Shown here piece after piece: positions 57,350 to 64,000 of a stretch of DNA of 64,000 nt (the first letter of the stretch is position 1; the number at the start of each line of letters is the position of its first letter). This DNA comes from Anaerolineales bacterium (lineage in GTDB: Bacteria > Chloroflexota > Anaerolineae > Anaerolineales > UBA11579), in the NCBI GenBank assembly GCA_019637805.1, contig JAHBVB010000001.1, positions 1,095,875-1,159,874 on the forward strand, written 5' to 3'. The position numbers and the translations under genes are program-made. The notes under the pieces were generated by a model. The model was not told the DNA's origin, did no database searches, and saw nothing but the letters and a program-made list of their open reading frames with translations.

Positions 57350-58797
57350 GTTTCTTTCAGAAGATAATTGCAGGTAATTTTGTCTATTTGCTTGTAAACA
57401 CTTTATTTTTTTTGTTTATTACTCCTATTTCAATACGCGTGATGGGAGATGATTTTTTTGGTGTCTGGTCTTTGTTGAATGCCTTGGTAATAGTTTCAGT
57501 GGGAGGCACATTGGGCGTTGGAACAATTGTAAACAAAATGGCCTCAGAAGCTCCTAACGGTGATGCTAGCACAAATTATTACAACAGGATCATTTCATCG
57601 GCTTTTTTGGTTGCCTCAATGGCTTCATTGCTGGTTGGGGGCCTGGGGTTTGGTTTTAGAGAAGTTTTTGTAAAACATGTCACAAATAACCGGGAGTTAC
57701 AGCTTCAACTAGCAATGGCGATTCCCGTTCTATGTGTTGCAGTATTGCCTAGATTTCTAAGCCAAGTAATAGTTGGTTTTTTGCTTGCACAATTTGCAAA
57801 TCGTAGAGTTCGCCAAATTGAAACCGTTTCTATGATGGCTCTCTGGATTGGTGGAATATTACTTGCTTCATACAGCAAGAATGCATTAATAGCATCAATC
57901 TGGATATTGATTGTTATTGCCCTAAGCTTAATATGGTACTTTCGCGAATTATATAGACTTCAGAAGTTTGAATTTTATTTAGATCTGGCTTTATTAAAGC
58001 GGATTCTAAATTATGCTAAGTTCACCTCTTATGAAAGTATAGCAAACATTGCCTTCGCCCAATTTGACCGTGTTTTGATAGGTGCTTTTCTGGGCATACC
58101 GCTGGTAGGTGTATATTCAGTTGCAACAAGCATCGGCCTGCGAGTACCATTGGTTGTAGGACAAATTACCGAAATCCTTTTGCCCTACGCAAGTAAAAAA
58201 AGTGTACAGAAGAATTACTCGCGACTATTCGTCGTTTTTAGAAAAGCATCAAGAGCTGTTAGTCTTTTGGTTTTTTGCCTAGTTGGCATCTTGGCCTTGT
58301 GGATGGCCGAGATTCTGTCTGCTTGGATATCGCCGGAGTATGCTCAGGAATATGGCTTTGTCTTTAGTTTGGTTGTCGCAGCCTATGGCTTAGTGGGGCT
58401 TGTTCGTGTCGGTCACCAGACGGTCGTTGGTATGGGCATGATGCGGTTTAGCTCAATACTTTATACATTTGCAGTGGTTTTAACCCTTGCTGTATTAGCA
58501 TGGGCATCCAGCTTAATTGGTCTTGTTGGTGCAGCCCTTGCAAATTTCAGTATGGGAATTCTTTTGTTTTACAATTTGAAAACCTACAGCGTTCTTGGCG
58601 ATAGTAGTTTTATAAGATCTGTAAAAAACATGGTTTTTGATATTGGGTTAGGTTTATGTACTTGTTTGATAATCCCATTTTTGACGGTTTTTGCACCATC
58701 AGTTTTAATGAAGTTTATTATTACCCTATTTATTTTAGGCGTGGCTCTTCTTTTTATCTTGAAAGATAAACATTTATATGTTTATGGGAGAGCTTAA
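57346..58797 (+). CDS. Wzx-type polysaccharide flippase
   Basis: 483 aa, about 12-14 transmembrane helices, with LLNALVIVSVGGTLGVGTIV and IAFAQFDRVLIGAFLGIPLVGVYSVA typical of the polysaccharide transport (MATE/MVF) group. Moves the lipid-linked repeat unit across the membrane. ATGA overlap with the gene before it. Confidence 0.9.
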   Translation: MSFFQKIIAGNFVYLLVNTLFFLFITPISIRVMGDDFFGVWSLLNALVIVSVGGTLGVGTIVNKMASEAPNGDASTNYYNRIISSAFLVASMASLLVGGLGFGFREVFVKHVTNNRELQLQLAMAIPVLCVAVLPRFLSQVIVGFLLAQFANRRVRQIETVSMMALWIGGILLASYSKNALIASIWILIVIALSLIWYFRELYRLQKFEFYLDLALLKRILNYAKFTSYESIANIAFAQFDRVLIGAFLGIPLVGVYSVATSIGLRVPLVVGQITEILLPYASKKSVQKNYSRLFVVFRKASRAVSLLVFCLVGILALWMAEILSAWISPEYAQEYGFVFSLVVAAYGLVGLVRVGHQTVVGMGMMRFSSILYTFAVVLTLAVLAWASSLIGLVGAALANFSMGILLFYNLKTYSVLGDSSFIRSVKNMVFDIGLGLCTCLIIPFLTVFAPSVLMKFIITLFILGVALLFILKDKHLYVYGRA

Positions 58798-58806
58798 AGC
58801 TTAGAT

Positions 58807-59556
58807 ATGCCCAACATGGCGAGAAAAATACTCCAAATTCGCAAGCTTTTACAGGCCTTGAGTAATTCTTTGTGGCGCAAGGCACTTCGGCATGGCGTTG
58901 TCCCATCTGTAGAGCACACAAAGGTTCTTCAGGGGCTTCCAGAAATTAAATGTGTAGTAGATGTCGGAGCGAATCGGGGGCAGTTTGCGTTGTTGGCTCG
59001 GAAATTTTGGCCGAATGCAATTCTCTTCTCTTTTGAACCACTAAGTGAACCTGTAGAATTGTTTCGTAAAATTTTTTATGGCGATGGCCGCGCGCATATT
59101 TATCTGAATGCCATTGGTACTGCGAAAGGTAATATGCTCATGCATGTATCTAAAGCAGATGATTCTTCTTCGCTGCTCCCAATTACTGATTTGCAGGCAG
59201 AAATATTTCCAGGAACAGAAGAAAGAGAGCAACGCGAAGTACGGGTGCTTCCGTTAGGCGCCGTGTTAACTTCAGCTCAAATTGAGAAACCAGCTCTCCT
59301 CAAGATAGATGTTCAGGGCTCTGAGCTAAATGCGATTAACGGCAGCCAGACTCTTATACAGTGCTTTGAGTATCTTTATGTTGAATGTTCTTTCATGGAA
59401 CTGTATGAAGGACAGGCTACTGTCAATCAAGTATTTTTAACAATCTTGAAAGAGGGCTTTTCTTTAATAAGTATTCACAACCTCACCCATGATAAGTTCG
59501 GCCGCGCAATTCAAGCTGACTTTTTGTTTAAACGGGGGACTGATGGGAGACAATAG
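58807..59556 (+). CDS. FkbM family methyltransferase, second
   Basis: 249 aa. CVVDVGANRGQFALLARKF as motif I, LFSFEPLSEPVELF, LLKIDVQGSELNAINGS. Diverged from the first FkbM protein of the locus, so it probably acts on a different hydroxyl. Its end overlaps the next gene by 14 bp. Confidence 0.9.
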   Translation: MPNMARKILQIRKLLQALSNSLWRKALRHGVVPSVEHTKVLQGLPEIKCVVDVGANRGQFALLARKFWPNAILFSFEPLSEPVELFRKIFYGDGRAHIYLNAIGTAKGNMLMHVSKADDSSSLLPITDLQAEIFPGTEEREQREVRVLPLGAVLTSAQIEKPALLKIDVQGSELNAINGSQTLIQCFEYLYVECSFMELYEGQATVNQVFLTILKEGFSLISIHNLTHDKFGRAIQADFLFKRGTDGRQ

Positions 59557-60697
59557 GGATTTGAAGCATCTAGTTGTTATATGTCCGCATTTGACTTCGT
59601 ACTTGGCTCCTGTGTTTATTGCCTTGGCTGAAAACAATTTGTTTGCAATTGATGTATTTTGTGGCCCAATTCCCAAAGATATGGGATTTGTTAATCTTCA
59701 GCCTCAAGATTCTACTGTTATTCGATTTCATCAGGGTTTGACGAACTCCTTGTTTGGTAGAATAAAATCTAATCTGCATTTTCTGTCATTTCTTTATCAA
59801 AAAAAACCAGACATCGTACTTGCATGGGTGGACACAAAAAAAGCTAGTTTTTGGTTTACTTTGTTGCTTGGGAAATTACTTCGCATACCAGTGTTCTCAA
59901 GGGGGCATGGGGCCTTCAAAAGAAGGAAGGCGAAGCTCTTGCATCAAATCGCTTATCAACTTATCCTGAGACTGTCTCATTCGTATGTTTGTTATACAAT
60001 CGGCGTCAAACAGAGTCTGATGTCATGGACACATAATCCCCAAAAACTGTTGGTTGATCATAATTCGATGCACAACGGTTACCCGATTCTGCCTGCTCAA
60101 AAGCATGGACAAGAACAAGGGCTACTTTATCTCGGTAGACTTCGCGGCAATTGTGGTATAGAAATCTTGATTGATGCCGTAAAAAAATATAACAGTGAAA
60201 ATGCAGTACAAGTTGATTTGCACATTATCGGGGGCGGTCCACTGTCAGGTTATGTTAAGAATCAGCTTAAACATGTTCCTCAAATTCACTATTATGGAGA
60301 GCTATTTGATCAGGAGAAGATTTCAATAATATCAAAGGCTTGTCGCTGGGGCGTTGGCCCTGGGTTTATGGGCTTAAATGTTGTCCATATGATGTCATTG
60401 AGTCTCCCTGTTTTGACGCATTGTCAGTTGGACTTGCACATGGGGCCAGAGCCCGAATATTTAAAGCATCAGAGAAATGGTTGGCTAATGCCAGAACAAA
60501 ATTCTATCGATGGCTTGCTGTCAGCAGTAAATTCGATATGGGATCTGAGTCCGGAAGAGACAAAGAAGATGCAATCGAATGCATTCAAGACCTATCAAAT
60601 GCTATCCGCGCCTCCATACTATGAAAGACTAGCCCGTATTCTGTTAGAAGAAGCTGATATCGACTCTTTATTAGATGAAGGTCAGTGGTCATTTTGA
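59543..60697 (+). CDS. Glycosyltransferase (GT4-like), first
   Basis: 384 aa from ATG 59543 (GGGGGA 4 nt upstream; 59489 is an earlier ATG inside the previous gene). Central FSRGHGAFKRRKAKL and the C-terminal Rossmann part GLLYLGRLRGNCGIEILIDA, VDLHIIGGGPLSGYVKNQL, VGPGFMGLNVVHMMSLSLPVL follow the GT-B pattern. Donor and acceptor unknown. Overlaps its neighbours on both sides. Confidence 0.87.
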   Translation: MGDNRDLKHLVVICPHLTSYLAPVFIALAENNLFAIDVFCGPIPKDMGFVNLQPQDSTVIRFHQGLTNSLFGRIKSNLHFLSFLYQKKPDIVLAWVDTKKASFWFTLLLGKLLRIPVFSRGHGAFKRRKAKLLHQIAYQLILRLSHSYVCYTIGVKQSLMSWTHNPQKLLVDHNSMHNGYPILPAQKHGQEQGLLYLGRLRGNCGIEILIDAVKKYNSENAVQVDLHIIGGGPLSGYVKNQLKHVPQIHYYGELFDQEKISIISKACRWGVGPGFMGLNVVHMMSLSLPVLTHCQLDLHMGPEPEYLKHQRNGWLMPEQNSIDGLLSAVNSIWDLSPEETKKMQSNAFKTYQMLSAPPYYERLARILLEEADIDSLLDEGQWSF

Positions 60698-61896
60698 GAA
60701 ACAAGAAGAGAATACTAATTCACGATTACGGCGGTTTTTCTTTTATATTTCAGTTATCTCACACGTTAGCCTCTCGAGGTTATGAAGTCATCCATGTCTA
60801 CTGTGACTCAAATAATAAAACTGGCTTTATAGGCCGAGACAGCCTGCCAAGCACGGTGAAGCTTGTGAAACTAGGTGTGACTGGAGGCTTGAAAAAGGAC
60901 CGTTTTTTTTTGCGGTGGATCCAAGAAAACCAATATGCCAACAAGTTGATAAGTGTTATCAAGTTGTATAAGCCTGATATTGTCTTCTCTGCAAATTCTC
61001 CACTTGATGTTCAGCGTCGTCTAGCTTCCTCTTGTAAGAAGCATAATGCTAAATTTGTTTATTGGCTACAAGACTTGATTGGGATAGCTACACATAAAGT
61101 TCTCACGCAGAAACTAGGGTGGCTTGGAAAACTTATAGCTGCGTATTATATAGGCGTTGAAAAGCGTAGCCTCTTGTTTAGTGATGCCATTATTGCCATT
61201 TCTCCAAACTTTAGTATTTATCTGAGAAAGTTGGGTATTGATAAGAAGAAGGTATTCTTTATTCCCAATTGGGCCCCCCTTAATGAAGTACGTTTAATAG
61301 GTAAGGCAAATACTTGGTCGCAGAAGCACGGTTATTTGGATAAGTTTTGCTTTGTATATACAGGCAGCTTGGGCTTCAAACACGATTTAGGGGTGATTGT
61401 TGACTTGGCCGAACGTATTGCGAAGTATAGTAATGCTAAGATAATTATTGTTGGTGGTGGGGCTGGATTTGAATGGGTTAAAAACAATATCGTCAATCAG
61501 CACAAAAATATTGAAGTGCATCGCTATCAGTCTATAGAACAGTATGCTGAAGTATTAGCGACAGCCGATGTGCTTTTTGGATTTATTTCTTCGGATGCAA
61601 GCCAATTCGCGGTGCCTTCTAAAATTCTGAGTTATCTTTGTGCTCAGAAACCGATTTTGTATCTTATACCCCCTGATAACTATGCTGCAAAAGTGCTTGT
61701 TAGGAGTAGGGCCGGCCTGGTGATTCCGCCTTCTCGGGTAGATCTTTTCCTGAATGCGGCTGAGAGAATGATTAAAGGTGAAACATTGGCTCTGGATCTT
61801 GTCAAGAGCTATGAATTTGCTAAAAGACATTTTGAGATAAACAAGGTATTTGAAAGGTTTCAAAAGATGCTCACTAGCCTGGGCGAGGAAAACTAG
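60685..61896 (+). CDS. Glycosyltransferase (GT4, WbuB-like), second
   Basis: 403 aa. N-terminal RILIHDYGGFSFIFQLSHTLASRGYEV and VYWLQDLIG; C-terminal FVYTGSLGFKHDLGVIVDLAERIA, KIIIVGGGAGFEW, VPSKILSYLCAQKPIL. This is the layout of the WbuB/WcaI GT4 group. GTG start at 60685 overlaps the previous gene by 13 bp; the start is uncertain. Confidence 0.87.
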   Translation: MVILRNKKRILIHDYGGFSFIFQLSHTLASRGYEVIHVYCDSNNKTGFIGRDSLPSTVKLVKLGVTGGLKKDRFFLRWIQENQYANKLISVIKLYKPDIVFSANSPLDVQRRLASSCKKHNAKFVYWLQDLIGIATHKVLTQKLGWLGKLIAAYYIGVEKRSLLFSDAIIAISPNFSIYLRKLGIDKKKVFFIPNWAPLNEVRLIGKANTWSQKHGYLDKFCFVYTGSLGFKHDLGVIVDLAERIAKYSNAKIIIVGGGAGFEWVKNNIVNQHKNIEVHRYQSIEQYAEVLATADVLFGFISSDASQFAVPSKILSYLCAQKPILYLIPPDNYAAKVLVRSRAGLVIPPSRVDLFLNAAERMIKGETLALDLVKSYEFAKRHFEINKVFERFQKMLTSLGEEN

Positions 61897-61897
61897 C

Positions 61898-63175
61898 ATG
61901 TTGAGCAAGGGCCTATTTATCGGTGGAACTACTGTTTTGTGTTTTAATTTTGTCAGGGTTTTTGGCTTGTCGATCTCTGATTGGCTATTTTTTGCAACAT
62001 TAGTTTTAGTGTTCTCTGAAACATTGTTTTCAAACAGCGTAGAAGCCAGTTTCTGGTATAGGAATAAATTTATTGGACCGGCTGTTTTGGTCTTCTTGGG
62101 TGCAACAATTTCGCTTGTGCATTCTAAGAGCATACCCATTGCTATAACGGAATTAGTTCAGCAGATATTTGTCGTAACAATCTTTGTCTCTCTGATATGG
62201 ATTCTGGTGCAGCGCGGTTTCTCCGAGGCCATCGTAATGGCCCTCGTGATTTCAGGCTTCTTGGCTAGCGTGGTAGGTGTGGTCGATTTTATCTCTGGTA
62301 GCAGGATCGGACCAATTATTTCTGCAACACCTGAAATCCAGCTCTGGGGTCGGTATGCTGGACCATTAGGGCACCCTAACAAGTTTGGCTACTTTCTCGT
62401 CTTATCCGCGATATTGACGATGGCCCAATCTTTTAGACCCGATTCTACTTTGGCACGAAGGATATTACTTGGTTGTGCTTTACTTGTGCAAGTTATCGGG
62501 GTGTTCATAAGCGGATCCGTTACTGCCTACCTTGGATTCGCTTTTGCTCTTTTGGGAATGCTCATTGCATTTGGTACGTCTAGACTCTTCGCTACGCTCT
62601 TCTGGGGAGTAACACAATTTCTGGCGGTCATTGCGTTGATTTGGGTTTCTTGGAATATGTTCCAACCCCCCAGAAATTTTGCTGTTGGTTTTGATTTGCC
62701 GAATTTGGGCGGTTCTGCGATCCAAAGAGTTCAAGGCATAACTGCAGATTCGAGGCTCCTTCTTATTAAAGAGGCAATGAGGCAGATATTTCCTGTGCCC
62801 TTTATTGGTGCTGGTTACGATCAGCTTTCGACATCAGGGATTGGTAGCTTTCTCAGGGAAATTGATGGAACCGTTCATAACGTATTTTTACAGATTCTTT
62901 ATACGGGCGGTATTTTCGCCTTTGTGGGATGGGTTGCTATACATCTACAGGTGGGTATCTATTCGATATCAATCCTGCATAAAGATAAAAATAGAACTAC
63001 ATCTTACATGGTTCTCGGACTTGCTATTGCCGTCCTGTCCATGTTTGTCATGGATCAATTTCAAGATAGTATTTACCATCGAGAGAAATGGCTGGTAATT
63101 GGTTTATTGGTTGGCCATGTTTGGCGCATGCCTAAGTTAAACGATGCGAAATCTCGCCTTGTCCTGCCTGCCTAA
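61898..63175 (+). CDS. O-antigen ligase/polymerase family protein (Wzy-like)
   Basis: 425 aa from ATG 61898, with GAGGAAA 6 nt upstream. About 10-12 membrane helices and a large outer loop (NLGGSAIQRVQGITADSRLLLI, FIGAGYDQLSTSG, DGTVHNVFLQILYTGG), the arrangement of the WaaL/Wzy superfamily. In this locus it is most likely the polymerase of lipid-linked repeat units. Confidence 0.88.
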   Translation: MLSKGLFIGGTTVLCFNFVRVFGLSISDWLFFATLVLVFSETLFSNSVEASFWYRNKFIGPAVLVFLGATISLVHSKSIPIAITELVQQIFVVTIFVSLIWILVQRGFSEAIVMALVISGFLASVVGVVDFISGSRIGPIISATPEIQLWGRYAGPLGHPNKFGYFLVLSAILTMAQSFRPDSTLARRILLGCALLVQVIGVFISGSVTAYLGFAFALLGMLIAFGTSRLFATLFWGVTQFLAVIALIWVSWNMFQPPRNFAVGFDLPNLGGSAIQRVQGITADSRLLLIKEAMRQIFPVPFIGAGYDQLSTSGIGSFLREIDGTVHNVFLQILYTGGIFAFVGWVAIHLQVGIYSISILHKDKNRTTSYMVLGLAIAVLSMFVMDQFQDSIYHREKWLVIGLLVGHVWRMPKLNDAKSRLVLPA

Positions 63176-63186
63176 AGAGGAGTAAT

Positions 63187-64000
63187 ATGTTGAATCAGCA
63201 AAGTGGCGATTTTAACTACAGGCTGTATCTTGGTGTTTTGCGTAAAAAGATACATATTCCTCTGCTTATAGCCATGCTATTGGCACTTTTTGCCTACATA
63301 GTTAGCAATTTAGTTACTCCCTGGTTCGAGGCCAAGACAACGATTTTGGTAAATGAACAGACAACAGTTGCAACAAACGAATATAACGCAATTCTTACGA
63401 GCGAGCGTTTGGCACGTACTTATTCTGAGCTTCTTCTTGCTAGGCCACTGTTAGAAACCTTGCGGGCAGAATTTGGGCTAGGAGAGGAACTTGAGACCCT
63501 AAAAAGCAGTATTCGCATTCTCCCAATACCCAATACTCAGCTAATTGAGATCAGGGTTTTAAACAGAGATTCTGAGCTTGCAGCTCTAATAGCCAATTCA
63601 TTAGTGGAACAGTTTGTTATTGAAAACAGAGCCATGCAGCAATCAAGATTTGTCGAATCAAAAACTACTCTTGAGCATCAAATTGCCGAGCAGCAGCAAT
63701 TTGTGAATCAAATTCAACTAGCCCTTGGTGCTCTTGATGAAACTGAAGAAACTCAAGCTGAAAGGTCTCGCCTGGAAGGACTGCTCAGCCAATATCGTCA
63801 GTCGTACGCACAGTTGTTACAGAGCTATGAGCAGCTTAGGCTTGCAGAGGCTCAAGGGACTTCCAACCTATTTCACGTTGACCCTGCGATCCCCCCTACA
63901 AGCCCGGTTAGTCCTGATAAAGCCCTGAATACCATTTTGGCTGGAGTTGCAGGTCTAGTATTGACGATTGGTATTCTTTTCCTACAGGTTGCACTTGATA
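63187..64000 (+). CDS. Wzz/Wzc-type chain-length determinant, 5' part
   Basis: ATG at 63187 with AAAGAGGAG 5 nt upstream; the frame is open to the window end (271 codons), so the gene is cut. Helix 1 at about 23-44 (IPLLIAMLLALFAYIVSNLV), a periplasmic-type domain with coiled coil (~150-220), the Pro-rich PAIPPTSPVSPDKALN motif that marks this family, and helix 2 starting near 250. If a kinase domain follows beyond the window it would be the partner of the phosphatase at 53513. Confidence 0.92.
   Translation, partial: MLNQQSGDFNYRLYLGVLRKKIHIPLLIAMLLALFAYIVSNLVTPWFEAKTTILVNEQTTVATNEYNAILTSERLARTYSELLLARPLLETLRAEFGLGEELETLKSSIRILPIPNTQLIEIRVLNRDSELAALIANSLVEQFVIENRAMQQSRFVESKTTLEHQIAEQQQFVNQIQLALGALDETEETQAERSRLEGLLSQYRQSYAQLLQSYEQLRLAEAQGTSNLFHVDPAIPPTSPVSPDKALNTILAGVAGLVLTIGILFLQVALD

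Overview
The window looks like a chromosomal segment of a Chloroflexota bacterium, most likely class Anaerolineae. This is an inference from gene order, a complete 14-subunit nuo set, a LysW-like protein beside recN, and many promoters that sit directly on start codons; no database was searched. A GC-rich housekeeping backbone occupies about 1-28450, with a short return at the pyrophosphatase gene (35657-36205). The rest is lower in GC and looks acquired.

Region 1 (1-28451, core): 3' part of recN, a LysW-like zinc-ribbon protein, rpoD and dnaG (one minus-strand unit), an alpha-glucan phosphorylase, a UPF0316 membrane protein, an M29 aminopeptidase, a two-domain oxidoreductase, the complex I operon nuoA-N (11951-26294) ending at a strong terminator, a HAD hydrolase with a small partner gene, and lipoyl synthase lipA.

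Region 2 (28452-34785, first defence island): a 430 bp non-coding stretch with unusually dense inverted repeats, a Panacea-type antitoxin/toxin pair, and a three-gene restriction-modification locus: a helicase with a GIY-YIG-like N-terminus, an Eco57I-like methyltransferase and a second methylase. The Eco57I-like gene contains nine AACC tetranucleotides. With nine units it is out of frame, and the missing C-terminus can be read in another frame; 7 or 10 units would restore it. It is probably a phase-variable switch caught in the OFF state.

Region 3 (36285-51337, mobile element array): two copies of the same module lie head to tail. Each has a 5' fragment of tRNA-Gly(TCC), a tyrosine recombinase, a 94-95 aa zinc-ribbon protein, about 550 bp of non-coding DNA, and an HNH endonuclease. 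The two non-coding stretches keep the same stems with compensatory or wobble changes, so they probably encode an undescribed structured RNA. Between the modules is a four-gene minus-strand operon whose junctions are all ATGA overlaps: a single-chain Type ISP-like restriction-modification enzyme (1622 aa), an AddB-like ATPase, a UvrD-like helicase and a PD-(D/E)XK nuclease with four cysteines placed like an AddB Fe-S site. I read this as a restriction enzyme paired with its own split AddAB-like helicase-nuclease, carried as cargo. This is the best candidate for a new system.

Region 4 (51448-64000, exopolysaccharide locus, AT-richer): a secreted or membrane protein, a small protein with a NusG paralogue, a divergent low-molecular-weight phosphatase, a long leader with an ops-like GCGGTAGC element, then a priming sugar transferase, a methyltransferase, a flippase, two FkbM methyltransferases, two glycosyltransferases, a polymerase/ligase and a Wzz-like chain-length protein cut by the window end. 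The NusG paralogue probably acts on the leader of this operon.
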